Positions 38,001 through 51,345 of a stretch of DNA of 64,000 nt are shown here, one piece after another. The notes under the pieces are model-generated. The model was given only the letters and a program-made list of their open reading frames with translations, searched no databases and was not told where the DNA came from. Position numbers and translations under genes: made by a program. The DNA comes from Chrysomallon squamiferum (Eukaryota > Mollusca > Gastropoda > Neomphalida > Peltospiridae). The stretch spans positions 11,226,476 through 11,290,475 of the forward strand of contig CM022665.1 in NCBI GenBank assembly GCA_012295275.1. Direction: 5' to 3'. Each line of letters begins with the position of its first letter. Positions within the stretch are counted from its first letter, which is position 1.

Positions 38001-38737
38001 CGAATAACAGCTGACGAAACCATTTTGAGCAATTATTAATAATGACTGGATTGGACAAATGCACATAACGTGATCTGTTTTAGCACTATTTCCGGCTAAG
38101 CACGCACAGCGGAATGCCAGTGAAATAAAGTCACTTATAGACAGAGAAAATATTTTCTTGTTAACATTTTTATTTTATTATTTTCTTTATTAGTTACCCC
38201 TACACACAACCCCCACAAAAAAAAAAAAAAAAAAAAAAACAAACAAACCCGAAAAACAACAATAACAACAACAACAACAAAACAACAAACCATTCGGATT
38301 TATTCATCAGTATATCACACCCGATTAGTATAATAATTATTATGATAAGGGGGAAAAAAATTAAAGATAAATAAAATTATATTAATGCACGAAAATAAAG
38401 GTCTTGTGTATCGACAGAAATAGCAAACGAACAACTTGGGAATTCGTCAAATGCTGGATGTGAATTTCCTGTCAATAAAATAATATATAATTGAAAAGAA
38501 GGGGAAAGAGAAAAGAATCCCACATTTGTCCATAAACTTTAAATGAATGAGAAATTTGAGTTATATTGAAGACTTGAAATTTGTGCGGTTCACTTTAATA
38601 TAATTTGGTGTTAATATGATTCGCATTTTCTGTTGTGAGTGGATATGTTAGATAACCATGCAGTACCAGTCAAACTGAACATTAAACATTCAAAGTCGAT
38701 GTATCACTGTGGCCATTTTGTAGCGTTATCAGATTTC

Positions 38738-38791
<54 letters not shown>

Positions 38792-39095
38792 TTTTGTTTG
38801 TTTGTTGTTGTTTTTTTTTTTGAGTTATCTTAGTGCAATACCCTCATACTGAGCCAAATTTACGATGACATTTATTCTTGTTTAACCATTGTAAAAATAA
38901 TTGTTATCTTATATGTGTTATCTAGTTACGATCGTATCGAGGTCAAAACTAGTTTTATTCATTTTATATACAAAAAATCTTTCATAGAAAACATTCAGGT
39001 GTCCTTAACCAAACAAGCTTTCATTCTGATCTTGAATTTAGAACAATTAACATGTGAGGAAATATGTTTGATAGCAAAATCTGCAAAGAAACTGA

Positions 39096-39163
<68 letters not shown>

Positions 39164-39764
39164 CAACAACAATAATAATAATAATAATAATAAAAAATAA
39201 ATAAATAAATAAATAAATTTAAAAATAAAACAAAAATAAATAAATAATAATAACATCGATAAAACAAAAACAAGATAAGATACATAAAACAATATATGTG
39301 TGCAGATATAGATTTTAAACCTTTTATCTCCCATAAACGTTTCGTAGTCTACAATAAACAAGAAAAATATTTTTTTATTAACACTGGGTACTAATGAGAG
39401 AAACTACATTCTCTGAAAAAAAAAAAAAAAAAAAAAGATTGATGTCATTTTATTCACTAACTAATTACAAATCATTACGATCTTTGTCATCGCTAAAGAC
39501 AAAGATTAAACTTTTAACCCCTAGACCACATTTACACCACACACTAATCAATGATGTGGGTGATCAGTAATTGTGCCCTTTTACGTCAGTTTCTTATTAA
39601 ATATTATTGTACATGTTAATTAGAGAAGCGTCGGATAAGTTTTCATACCCGTTATCGATCGAATTTTAACAAAAATGCAGAATGAATATTTCGCTAATGA
39701 GAAATAGTAATTAATATTTTCGACTCTAATTGTCGAAACTGGAGGGGCGAGAAGGAGGATTTTC

Positions 39765-40097
39765 GAAAATTGAGACCAGGATGAAAGAATCATTTCTTTT
39801 CATAATTATGCAGAGAGTGCCATGGAAGGGTATTTGAAATAAAGGTCTAGGTTATTTGTATAAATACGGAGGCTGATTTGTTCAAATGCAGTGAGAATGA
39901 TGGAAAGGTGTTAGAGGTAAAGAACCAGGTTCTTTCTGTAATTATGCAAATAAAAATTGAAAAGGCAAAGAAAATGGCGGGTGTTTGAAATAAGAAACTA
40001 GGTTCTGTAACTAATTATGCAGATAGAAACTGAAAGACGGAAGAGAATGAAGAACTCTGGTTCTTTCAGTAATTATGAGCATAAAAAGTAAAAGGGC

Positions 40098-40100
<3 letters not shown>
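39765..40100 (+). repeat. About 75-bp minisatellite with TAATTATG core
   Basis: Four to five diverged units containing GGTGTTTGAAATAAAGAA, CCAGGTTCTTTC, TGTAATTATGCA and a GAAAGGCAAAGAGAATG-like tail. The unit at 39930-39965 contains a perfect octamer ATGCAAAT (39954-39961). Confidence 0.65.
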
Positions 40101-40131
<31 letters not shown>

Positions 40132-40196
40132 TATAAATGGTGGTAGCAGTAGTAGTAATGATGCAATAGTATAATCATCGTTTGTATGAGATGATG

Positions 40197-40227
<31 letters not shown>

Positions 40228-40882
40228 CAATAATAATAATAACATAAGTTAAAAGTATGGAACTGTTTGGTTTTTTTCTTCTTCTGACCAGTTATTCGTT
40301 CTGCGACAGTTACACAGAATGTGTTTATAGCGTCATTATAATGGTACATCTAAACACACAAGCTACAAAAACAAAACTAATAATAATTACAGAGAAAAAT
40401 AATTCCAGTAGGAAAAATATTAAATATAAGGATAGATCTAGACAAGGCCAACAGTTCATTGTCACTTACACGAATATTCAGAAAAATCTTTGTTTGAACA
40501 TTATTAAAAATGTAATGTCTTTCACCTTCATAATATACAGTTTGCTTTCCTAATTACTGTAGAGATTTGTAATAAAAATATACCATTCGTCAACAATTCA
40601 GCTTTTTTCTATTTTCGTCATTTTCAAATAGGAACGATGCCAAATGGCTTTTAATGTAAAATCACCAACCATGATTTAGAACATGATACAATTAATATTT
40701 ATAAATGCACGCACGAACATGTAAATATGATGAAATACATGGACGCATGCATAAAATAAATGTATGCATAAAGACAGATACCACAAACATACACATGTAT
40801 TTTACATTAATATATCTGCATACTTATGTAGACAAAGAAGTACCGTCAGCTCAGATATACACATATACAAGTGGTGTTTTAA

Positions 40883-40886
<4 letters not shown>

Positions 40887-40929
<43 letters not shown>

Positions 40930-41225
40930 AGGTTGCCTAGATGACCAAGTGTAAGCGAATGGGTTCGAGTCTTGTCAGCAGCATCTGATAAGGTTTGTGA
41001 TGTCTTCCTGTGCCAGTGTCTTCCCGAATTTTGTTTATGCGAAAGTCTAATCAGACGTACATAATATAGAGAATATTCAGTCCAAACACACACACATACA
41101 CACATACACACATACACATATACATACATACACACATACACACATACATACATAAATACATAAATACATACATACATACACACATACATACATACATGCA
41201 TATATACATATATACATACATACCT
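40887..41225. repeat. (CA)n, tRNA-SINE-like fragment and (ACAT)n
   Basis: (CA)n at about 40887-40926 is followed directly by a tRNA-like stretch with an A-box-like TTGCCTAGATGA (40933-40944) and a B-box GGTTCGAGTC (40962-40971), spaced as in tRNA promoters. Unrelated sequence follows to about 41070, then (ACAT/ACAC)n to about 41225. The tRNA part does not fold into a clear cloverleaf. I read it as a SINE head fragment rather than a tRNA gene. Confidence 0.5.
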
Positions 41226-43312
41226 ATACTCACCGTAGACTGTTAAATGTAAGTTTTTGTGACAAAATTACAAGAAATTTTAGATCAAACCATTTTGAAG
41301 TCGAAAACATATGTCCATAGGAAAGTGGCGAAAATATTTTTAAAATGTACTCTCTGTTTTGTTATATTTCATTAATAATTGAGACAAGACGAGAAGGGGA
41401 ATAAAATATAAAATAAGAAAATAAATAAATGGAATAAAATATAACTTAGAATGATACATTACATATTTATAAATGAATAAATGTTTATAAGAATACTTAT
41501 TAAACAACAAAATAATATAGTCAAAAATACATATATTTTTCACTTTTAATCTGTTTATATAGTTATTTTTGTTTACTAAAATAAAGTCCAAATTTAAAAA
41601 AAAAAAAAAATCATTTAAACAATTTAATAATTCTCTACAAGGATTTGGAAAAATTTACAATTCCGAAAAGTTTGCTGTTTAAAATAAAAGGTAGTAAATA
41701 TACAGTGACCATGATTTCTTTAGTCCAGTTAATTTACTCGCGTATGAATACAGTTCACTGTTTGTAACAAGTAAATTCAACAATTTCATTGTTGTAGAGC
41801 GGATAGGTGACCTTTTTTTCGTCTTGATCAGGGGCGGGCAAACTCCGGCCCGCGAGACAGCAAAATAAAAGTTAATAAAATAAAATCAGTTCATACAGCT
41901 ATTTAATTTATTCAGGTTTAAAATTTAAGGCGTCTCGAAGGCGCTCGTCGAATCCTATTGATCCGAATTTTGAATGACTGCTTGCTTCACTCAATTAAAA
42001 ATATTAACTATAAGCCATTCTTCGCTTGTGCACCACATCGAGTAAGCCTGACATTGAATCGCTACTTCGTGGTATGCAACTACACTCATCTCATTAACTC
42101 TTCTAACATTCGTTAAAAGTGAATTTACAGTTTACCTAAAATACACGTTTTGAAATCTTTTCATATTCTGGCCGTCATGCTCTTCCTATAAGATCCATCC
42201 GTAGGTAAGATACATTTGGTAGGTAATACTTTCAAGGTGTGCTGAAACCAGATTGAAAGGGGAAAAAGCGATAGAAGCAATATAAAATGTTACTAGTTCA
42301 AAATTATAATTATCTGAAGAAAGCTGGTGAAAATGCGCAAATTTGGTCAATTTTGAACTTTTAAAATATATTTTTAACATAAAATGAAATAAATATAATT
42401 CATAATGTAAACAGTATAATAAATTAATGAATCCTGAGTATAAAATAAGAAAAGAAAAGAAAAACAAGTGTCATGTTGTTTATGAAATCTCCTTAATTTT
42501 GGATTCCATTAAAGAGAATACGCAGATTTGTTTCAAAAATGTACGATACGTTCCATCAATGATCTATAGCATTATTAGCATTTCTTTCAAAAAATCACCG
42601 CCAGATGTGCCCTACTATTATCTTTAAATTACAGACATAATTAATGATATATAGGCGTTCGGTTTTATCCATGATAATCCAGGAAAAAAAAAAAAAAAAA
42701 AAAAAAAAAAAGAAAGAAAGAGACGTTAATAATTAATAAAAAAGTAAAAGTAAAGAAAGAAACAGAAGTTTTATAAATAAATAAATAAACAAACAAACAA
42801 ACAAACAAACAAACAAAAGAAAGAAAAATTTAAAGAAAAATTACACAAAATGAAAAGAAGATGAAAAAATAAACCGGAACAAAATTTTAAATTATATTAA
42901 AATTATAAAGTCTATAACCTCCATGCTTTGGCCTTGATTCGCATTGCACTGTTATGTGTAAAAAAAAAAATTTTAAATTTAAAAATATAAAAAAAAAAAT
43001 GAAAGAAAGAAGAAGAAGAAAAGACAGACGCCACGTGTCAAAAAGGTGACTGCAGCAGACACGAGAAACCACGTGGGCGAAAGGCTGCTAAGAGGGAAGT
43101 CACGATCAGAAGATGTATGCAAGAAATGAATAAATATTAATTTCAGGCGATTAGCCGTTCATTGGCTGAGCTCAAGTTACGTTGGCGTGAATCTGTTGAC
43201 GTTTTTACTTTTCCTTTCTCGTACTCTAAGGAAGCTAGTTTTTTAAGGGGTGTCAAAAAGCCACGGATATTAGTTATAGTTGTAGAGATTCAGTCTTTCT
43301 CAAACGTCAACG

Positions 43313-43443
43313 TATAAAAAAGAAACTCGCCCTAATCTATATATTGCGTCTAAAGTTTGGTATTATAAAACAGAATGCGCTCGACGTCAAGTGAAAGAGA
43401 GAACACCTCTATGCCAAAGTGCTTGACAGAGCGATTTTTAAGG
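43313..43443 (+). promoter_or_regulatory. Candidate promoter and 5'UTR exon of insulin gene A
   Basis: TATAAAA occurs at 43313-43319 and again at 43364-43370. A good donor AGG|GTAAGA lies at 43444. Just upstream are CACGTG at 43032-43037 and 43070-43075 and TGACGT-type half-sites near 43197 and 43304, with GACGTCA at 43383-43389. An exon ending at 43443 could splice to the acceptor at 45880-45881. The ATG at 43375 would give only a short upstream frame that stops before the insulin ATG. The link rests on position and signals only. Confidence 0.3.
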
Positions 43444-43479
43444 GTAAGAGTTCTGGACTGTTGTTTTTGTTTGTTTGTT

Positions 43480-44315
43480 TTTATATTATTATTATTATTA
43501 TTATTATTAATATTATTATTATTATTGTTATTGTTGTCATTATTATTAATTATTGTTGTTGTTGTTGTTATTTTCATTTTTGTTGTTGTCATTATTATTA
43601 TTAATATTAATTTTAGAAACAGTTCCCCTTTTTTCTTGTGTGTTATTTTAATTTTTTGGTTGTTAATATTTTTAAACAGTTAAAAATAAATAAATAAATA
43701 AATAAATACACTCTGAAATCAATTATTGCTCTAAACTGATATATTTGGTGGAACTAATACTGAAAAGTGGGAATTAGTGTTTATGGTGGCATTTTTTTAA
43801 AAAAAACGAAAGAAGACGATGTAAATTAGTTCATGCCAGAGTAGTCGGTGTCTGCTATCAGGGAATCTATAAGAAATAAAGGGTCGCTAGGTGACTGGTG
43901 AGAGATAAACTGTTCTTTAAGAGATTTTTATTATAATTATAGATATTTTATTATTCAATAGGAAAAAAATCAAAAATGTCCCATAGTATGTGCATTGTGA
44001 AATACAATAATAAAAAATAAAATAATAATAATATAAAATTAAAAGAAAAACACAAAAAAAAAAAAACCGAGTAAAACACACCAAGGAAATTTATGCTAAA
44101 CTTGCAGAAGTGTCTGCTGGTCTCAAAATAACGTACTACTAATTAAATATCGAAAAAGACTGATATTGGAAGAAAGAGGAAACTTAAGTTTAAAGCTTTC
44201 AAACCTTCAGCCCTATGTAAATGGTCTATTAAAAAATTATCGAACGCGCATTTCACCTTAGAAATAAATTTTAGTGCAGTAGAAAAAAAATGTCATATTG
44301 CTTGACTATTGGTAA

Positions 44316-44351
<36 letters not shown>

Positions 44352-45639
44352 CCATTGCTGTTTATACAATATCGTAATCATTATTATTTTTAACACTTCA
44401 TAACATAAATTTTAAAAATATTTAATTTCGAGTGCCCGGATTTGTAATGGCATCATCAAAAAGACTCTGGTTTAATTTTGTTCTTCTGCTTCTTCTTCTA
44501 TTCTTCCGTTTTTTTTGTTTTTTTTGTTGTTGTTGTTGTCGTTTTTGTTGTTGTTGTTGTAGTAGAGTTACCACCCTTGAGGATTCAGTCTTTGTATACG
44601 TAGACGGATAAATAAATATCATACATCAAAGACTTGTTTATGTTAGTTGTTAGCAGCATAAACGTCTGTAAATGTAAGAATACACACCACACATAGAAAT
44701 TAATAAAATCCCACGATAAGACAATAATGATGTAAAACCTTTGTTAATCGTCAGTGCGTTAATGCGTCTCATCATTTCTGGATCTGATCGGCTAAATAAC
44801 TGCTCTGGTAACATTGTTCTGTTACTAATTCACGAGCCGCTGTGGTGACACATTTTTAATTAGGACCACATCGCATGACGCTACTGACATCAAACATGGA
44901 TGAGATAAATTTGTAAATAATATCTAGTCTGATCTGTAGAATATATTTTCCCGTTCTTGCCAATCTTAAGTGTAAAAAAAAAAAAAAAAAAATAAAAATA
45001 AAAATAAAAAAAATGAAGAGAGTTGATGGTTTCGCGGCTAATAATATATACAGTGAAATAATAATACCAAATAATTAGATAAAAACTGAAATAAAAGTAC
45101 CAAATAATCGCATACACATAAAATGAAACAACATTACTAAATAATTACATTCATATAAACTGAAACAGTATTTCGAAATAATTACATACATATAAACAGA
45201 AATAGCATTCCAAATTATTATTCAGACATATTTAAGCACTGAAATATCTGTACCGCTTCGTACATGACATTTTTGTTACACGTATATTGTTTCACACAAT
45301 TCATAATTATAGCAGTGGTCATTTCGGTCTTGGATGTTTTGGCTGGAATTTTGTTTTCAACTGCGGACGTTTCATCCGTATGAACTAATGATGAAAATAT
45401 GATATTCAGTGTCTTTTTAAAAATCATTTGTTAGCTGGCATATTTTTTTAACAGTATTTATAAAAATGTAAAAGTCAGTTTCAAAAATCTGATGTAGCAG
45501 GTGTTAAAGCAGTGAATGGCTAGTTTTAAGATATTTTTGTTTTATAAGCATGATAATTAGCAGCTATAATCTAGTTGATGTTTAAATCTGAAATAATTCT
45601 GAACACCCTGTATGTTATAATTGTGTATTCTTAAGCAGC

Positions 45640-45678
<39 letters not shown>

Positions 45679-45773
45679 TTTTAATTTTTTTTTAATTTTT
45701 GATAATATTTTGTCTTATAACACTGACATTTTTTTTTTTTTTTTTTTTTTTACTTTGACATCATGAATATTTA

Positions 45774-45804
<31 letters not shown>

Positions 45805-45881
45805 CTAAATTTATTTAAAAAAAAATAATAATAATCATTTAAATCCCTTACTATACCTTTTTGTTTATTTTTATATTTTAG
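43480..45881. other. Putative 5'UTR intron of insulin gene A
   Basis: No exon found. It holds TTA/TTG triplet repeats (43485-43620), homopolymers (44320-44350, 44974-44992, 45730-45752), an approximately 44-bp diverged minisatellite (CTGAAA.AGTA..CCAAATAATTACAT) at about 45050-45225 and (TG)n at 45642-45675. Confidence 0.5.
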
Positions 45882-45917
45882 AATTCTATCTCTCTCTTGG
45901 ACGTTGAACGCTCAAGA

Positions 45918-46137
45918 ATGAATGTTATTCCACATATACTAGCAGTGCTAGCAGTTATACTTTGCGTTCGTGTCGTACCAGTGTCCGGCGATTTGGACAG
46001 ATACTGCACCGTTGAAGATATCACGGAGGGTCCGGTTCGAGGTGGACACTGCGGTTCTGGACTCGCAGATTTAGTGCAAACTGTGTGCAGAATATTTGAC
46101 AGGAGCAGACGTACACCTGCTTTCAAAAATAATCAAA
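45918..46137 (+). CDS. Insulin-related peptide A precursor, exon with signal peptide and B chain
   Basis: First coding exon of a 131-residue prepropeptide (second exon 46936-47111). It is a secreted hormone of the insulin superfamily, expected to act through a receptor tyrosine kinase. Residues 1-24 form a hydrophobic signal peptide. The B chain has the extra molluscan Cys30 and the core CGSGLADLVQTVC (Cys45 and Cys57, with 11 residues between). RSRR at 62-65 and KR at 74-75 are possible cleavage sites. The acceptor TTTTAG (to 45881) lies 36 bp before the ATG, so a non-coding exon lies upstream. An in-frame TTG at 45897 is not a start. The donor A|GTATGT leaves phase 1, the conserved phase of the insulin C-peptide intron. 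Confidence 0.92.
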
Positions 46138-46383
46138 GTATGTAGCAATAATCATATAGTATAGATATAAGGTTTCAGTAGATAACATGCAGCTTAGATT
46201 TAAATCTGTGATAAATAAATCGCATTTTGAATTTACGTATTCGATATATAACTTGCAGCTTAGTTTAAAGTTTTCGAATGATAACTTAGAGTTTAGATTT
46301 AAATTTTCGATACATATTTAAATACCTGAACTGGCGGGCCAAAAAAAAACCAACAAAAAAACAACAACCAATTAATGAAATAA

Positions 46384-46446
<63 letters not shown>

Positions 46447-46935
46447 AAAAAAATAAATAAATAAATAAAACACATGCTATTTAATGCTAAAACCTGATAG
46501 GTCGGTGGATCACCTACTATTTGATTGTTAAGTAGTAAAAACCAGGAACAGATAGATCACTGAATCAGTGAGTCACGTATTATTTAATTTTAAGACTAGA
46601 AAGGACACTGAATCACTAACTATTTAATACTAAGACTAGATAGGTAATTGAATCATGTACTCTCTAATCTTTAATACTTTGATTAGCTAGATCTTTAAGG
46701 GATTAGTTAATATTTAAAAATAGACTGTAACGACTGAACAATGCACGTAAATAGGACAGACCGATCTATATTAAAATAAAAACAACAAATCTTACACCTA
46801 TTAGTGAACCATTAAAAAAAAAATTATATATATATTATTTTTGTTTTAAATTTGGAACGAGATTTGAAGGAAGCACTACTTACTATTTGTATGTAATTTC
46901 TTTATTTACAAGAAGTGCCCCTTTTTCATTTTCAG
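46138..46935 (+). other. Insulin gene A C-peptide intron
   Basis: A 798-bp phase-1 intron, GTATGT..TTTCAG. It holds two small degenerate tandem arrays: 46165-46340 with GATAACTTGCAGCTTAGATTTAAA, and 46490-46700 with ACTAGATAGGTCACTGAATCA. An (AAAT)n run lies at 46378-46470. Confidence 0.75.
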
Positions 46936-47111
46936 AAAGAGTCAGTGTGCGAGATCTGATGTTGACAAAAGCCAACGCTCTGTCGTACTTGATAAAGAGA
47001 GAAAGTATCGGCACTAACCAAGGAATCACCTGTGAATGTTGCTTCAATGTTTGCTCAGTGTCAGAGATGGCCGAGTACTGCCCTGTAATGCCATCACAAA
47101 GCAGGTCTTGA
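46936..47111 (+). CDS. Insulin-related peptide A precursor, exon with C peptide and A chain
   Basis: Completes the precursor started at 45918. The Lys74 codon is split 1+2 over the intron, so the KR cleavage site is formed by splicing. The C peptide runs to LIKR (92-95). The A chain begins ESIGTNQG and holds CECCFNVCSVSEMAEYC, giving Cys106, 108, 109, 113 and 122 (spacing CC-3-C-8-C plus the extra molluscan Cys106). A short tail, PVMPSQSRS, precedes the TGA. With Cys30, 45 and 57 this allows the usual three disulphides plus the fourth, molluscan one. AATAAA occurs at 47134 and 47314. Confidence 0.93.
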
Positions 47112-47156
47112 CCAGACATTCTTAATCCCAAAAAATAAAACAACAAACAGAAAAAG

Positions 47157-47157
<1 letters not shown>

Positions 47158-47211
<54 letters not shown>
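47158..47211. repeat. Long poly-A run in the insulin A 3' region
   Basis: About 50 consecutive A residues some 47 bp after the insulin A stop codon and about 20 bp after an AATAAA (47134-47139). It is either a microsatellite or the trace of a retroposed tail. Confidence 0.8.
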
Positions 47212-47212
<1 letters not shown>

Positions 47213-48264
47213 AGAAGATAAAAACTGTAAGAAACTATGTTTCAAATCGCTTTAATGAATGTATTACAAGTCATTGTGAAATTATATCATTTCTGTTTTT
47301 AAACTTAATCTTCAATAAAATAAATGAATATGTACCTGAAACATATGACCGTGGAAATACAAATTTAGTTGAATTACATAACATGATTGTACAAGATACT
47401 GTTCTGTCGTTGTCAGTAAATATCGGCTAATGTACGTATTTACAAAAGTATTCTTGTAATTGTTTATTACGTCTGTCTCTCTTAATCCCAAAGTTTTACT
47501 TTGTAGGTGTAAAACATTAACAAGGTCATTAGCTTGGCTGTGACTAACTTTTCGGTTGTTATAAATTATTATTATACGTATTATAAATGTTGGTATACGT
47601 CATCAAGAGGCTATTAAAATAATAACAACAACAACAACATTAGTAATAATAACAACAATAAATAAACAAATAAAACTGACTTTAATATAAAAATACATCT
47701 TTATAATATTTTATCTGTATATACTAACGCGATCAACTTATAAACTCAAATCTCCAACAAACTAGATATATCAAAATAACACATCTACCACTTTTCGTAA
47801 AGCTACGATTACAGTTATTACTACTGTACTTTTTCAACAAAAAATTAGGCAACAAAAACAATTCGTGCGTAATTCACGAACTCAATGATTGAGTGAAAGC
47901 AATGGAGTTGCGCCCCTTCGCACATTATTTATTACATCGTGATAATTTTATAAATCGGTCGACAACAATCGAACGACATTGAAAACACAATTTCCCCATG
48001 AAAACAATATCAGGTGTTCATATGTCGTCAACAGACTCTATATCAACATAGTTATACCTGTCATTTCTGTTTTTCATCTGCACGCATGAGTCTTCGCTGT
48101 CAATACCTTAAACAAACAGCCAATTTGATCGATACAAAAAATTACGAATGAAGGTTTTGATCGAGGATATATGAAATGAAGAGACGACTCTCATTACGAT
48201 GTGCAGTTTTCAACATATAAACTGTTTTGCTACAAAGATAAAAATCATACAAAGCCAAATTTAA

Positions 48265-48303
<39 letters not shown>

Positions 48304-49521
48304 AATAAATAAAATTATAGAGGTAATATCATTTTGTAAATTAACGGCGCCACCATTAAAAATAAATAAATAAATAATTCGTTAATTATATAAATAAATA
48401 AAAGTAATAATATACACTTAGAAGACAAAAGAAAAAGAAAAAAGAAAAAAAAAAAGAAGAAGAGGAACAAAGAAAAAGAATCTAAAAAAAAAGAACAATA
48501 AAACTGTCCGCTGCTGAATGTTTAGCTTCTTTCTTCCGTTTCTGAAAATCATAAAATACGAGAAAATAAATATTATTTGAGAGCAGACAATAAATTAATA
48601 CCGCGAACAAAAAATTATATAGAATAATTTTACACATAAACACTATTCAAATACACTAGCAGGAAGGCATGACTGATAATGAAGTGGGATGTTTACCGTT
48701 CCAAATTCGGCTTAAGAACAACTTATTCTATTTATATTAACCAGTGTTGCTAATGAGAGAAGTAATAATCAGGCAGTTAGTGGCATCGTCCCATTTACGT
48801 CCTAACCTTCCCTGAATCTCTGATGAAGTACCCAAAAGAAATTTGTTTAAACTGGTCTCGGTGTTAATGGTAAAGGATAACACAGTGACAGAGCGACCAT
48901 TCAGTACGTACTTGGGTCTCGTATCGAACTTGTTATCGTTATTTCCACTGAACAGTATCGATATTTCTACCTGTTATATCTTCTATTATTTTAACCTCTC
49001 AAAAACTGATACTCGCTAAACTGACACTAGAACAATGCAAACAACTAAGAGTACAGATTTGTAGTTTGTTACAGCAACCTGAAGTAAATAGATTTGTAAA
49101 TTATTGTGTAGATTTATTGAAAACTTTAAAACACCTGACATTTTTTTATTCTTATGACATCACACAATTCAATACAGCATAGTACTAAACTACATGCATC
49201 GTCTTCTTCATTTTAACAAACAGGACACAGACTGGATAGAATAATAAAACATTTAAATAATATTATAATTTTTAAAAATAATTTTGATTGTAATTAAAAT
49301 GATACACAAATTTTGCAAAATTATATTAAAACAACTCTGAATATCATTACAGTTGGTGTTAAGAATATATCAGTAAAAATACTGCATCTTTCACTAAGTC
49401 TTGCTTAGATATCAAACTTCTTCGGGTCTTCAGGAAAGATTTTAATCGGTTTCACTTCCAGTTCGTGAACACTGAAACTTTTATTCCACAACATAACTGT
49501 CCTAGACACAGGTCTATATAT

Positions 49522-49948
49522 ATTACGTCACGCTTAGTCCGAGAATACGTCGTACCTTGTCTACATTAATTTAATTCATAGACTGAGTCTGCTATATTTA
49601 TAATCTCAGATTACTTCCGCCTTATCTAGGACTAGTTTATTTAGCGTCTAACATTACGTTACGCTTTTTCTGGGACTATTTGTTCTGTGTCCACGATTAC
49701 GTTACGTCTATATTGGGACTATTTATTTTATCTAAGATTATTTCACGCCTTGTCTGGGACTATTTAGTCCGTGTCGTAGATTATGTAACGCCTCGTCTGG
49801 AACAGTTTATTCGGTATCTCAGATTACGTTACTCCTTATCTTAAGCTACTTTGTTCACAGTCTGAAATTACGTCACGCTTATTCTGAAAACATGTCACGC
49901 CTTGATCGAGTCTGTGTTATTCACTGTCTAATATTACGTTACATTTTG
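49522..49948 (+). repeat. 43-bp minisatellite with ATTACGTTACG core
   Basis: Head-to-tail units with the approximate pattern ATTACGTTACGCCTTGTCTG, then GGACTATTTATTC and GTGTCTAAG. Unit lengths run 43, 43, 41, 43, 43, 44 and 66 bp between about 49609 and 49931. Longer, more diverged units lie at the left edge. ACGT is kept in most units, variously as TTACGTTACG, TTACGTCACG or TTATGTAACG, all resembling bZIP sites. Confidence 0.8.
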
Positions 49949-50796
49949 TAATAAGCTACGCACGTTCAAAGCTGCTGTGCAGTTCTGTATTAGAACTGAC
50001 TAACTGTAATTCCGTATGAAAATGATTAACTGATATTGTCTGAAAATGGAAACAGTGGTGTCTGCCAATGATACTGTAGAAAGCTACTGTTTCAGTAAAT
50101 CAGTACTTGAATGCTCTCTGCTTATTAATCACTAGAAACTGTTTTCGAACAAAAGCCTTTGAAAAGTAAACGATTTAAGAAGCCAAGAAAATACATGTAA
50201 GATAATTTAGTTTGCAAATAAAAGGCGACATTTCGTTTTCTACCAGTGATTAATATTGTCTTGGAACTTGAAACATGCAGTGATTAATTTTGTTAATTTT
50301 TGAAGGAATATTTTTGTAAAATATCTGAAGAAACAGACCAATGTGGGGTGGGTGAAGGAAATCAGACTACAAATTAAAGTATTATATCTGAACACAATCT
50401 CTTTATAGTGATGGTACAAACTGCCTACGCACATTCTGAATACCTCCAAGTAATTATATTTTTTATTTTATTAATAGCAACCATCGATCATTTGCTAATA
50501 ATAACGTATACCAATAAAACTAAAACAATATGTGAATGTATAGCAGTTAATATGTTTTCTTTTATACTGGTATAGTTTCGTTTATAAAAAGAAAGAAACA
50601 AAAAGTAAAAAATAAATTCTGACAATAAATAAATCGCTGCCAAGTAGTCGTAGCCTCAGTCTGTAACGGATTTTTGTGTATCTCTCTGTACGAAAAATTA
50701 CATTTAAAACAAATAAGGAGAAAAATAACGTCACCTTTACGACCTTTTTATTTTAATTTCATACTTTATTGTTAACAAAGATTAGTTATTAGCAAC

Positions 50797-50836
<40 letters not shown>

Positions 50837-50999
50837 AAGAACAACAAAACAACAACAACATAAAAATAAACAAAGAAGAATACAAAATAAATATTTCTCC
50901 CATCAAACTTAAAGTAAAGGATATACATATATTGTATTATTAAGAATGTTACTTTTCGAGTTAATTTAGGAAATAATGCTGGGTGGCTTTTAAAATACA

Positions 51000-51345
51000 T
51001 ACATACTACTACTACTACTACCACTACTTACAACAGCAGCAACAGCAACTATTTCTACTACTGTTACTACTTACTACTATTATTAGAACAACAACTACTA
51101 CAACTTACAACAACGACCACTACTACTGCTATTGCTACTTACAGTAATTACTACAACAGCTACAACTACATCTTCTGCTACCACTACCTACTACAACCAG
51201 TATTACTATCACGTCTACTACTACCACCATTACTACTACCACAATTGTTACTACTACTACTACTACCTCCATTATTACTACGACAGTGGTTACTACTACT
51301 ACTACTACTAGTAGTACTACCTGAACTACTAATAATAGCAATGTT
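51000..51345. repeat. Degenerate (ACT)n trinucleotide array
   Basis: Runs of ACT/TAC with interspersed AAC and AGC triplets. Long apparent Leu, Val, Tyr or Thr frames on both strands are artefacts of the triplet period. Confidence 0.8.

Larger units (their letters stand above)
34900..43300. other. Gene-poor region between SPAG17 and insulin gene A
   Basis: No coding exon found on either strand. Contents are homopolymer runs (34975-34990, 38218-38240, 42684-42711), (TTA)n at 38741-38787, (AAT)n at 39096-39195, AAAT arrays near 39192-39245, CAAA units near 42785-42815, and the minisatellite and SINE-like fragment listed separately. A GC-richer stretch at 43020-43230 lies just before the candidate insulin A promoter. 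Confidence 0.6.

Noticed and set aside
40931-40995. tRNA gene
   Set aside because: Has A- and B-box-like motifs but no convincing acceptor stem or anticodon arm. A SINE-head fragment is more likely.
45897-45917. Earlier insulin A start at an in-frame TTG
   Set aside because: Eukaryotic initiation at TTG is unlikely. The ATG at 45918 directly begins a hydrophobic signal peptide, and the stretch before it is a 5'UTR next to a splice acceptor.
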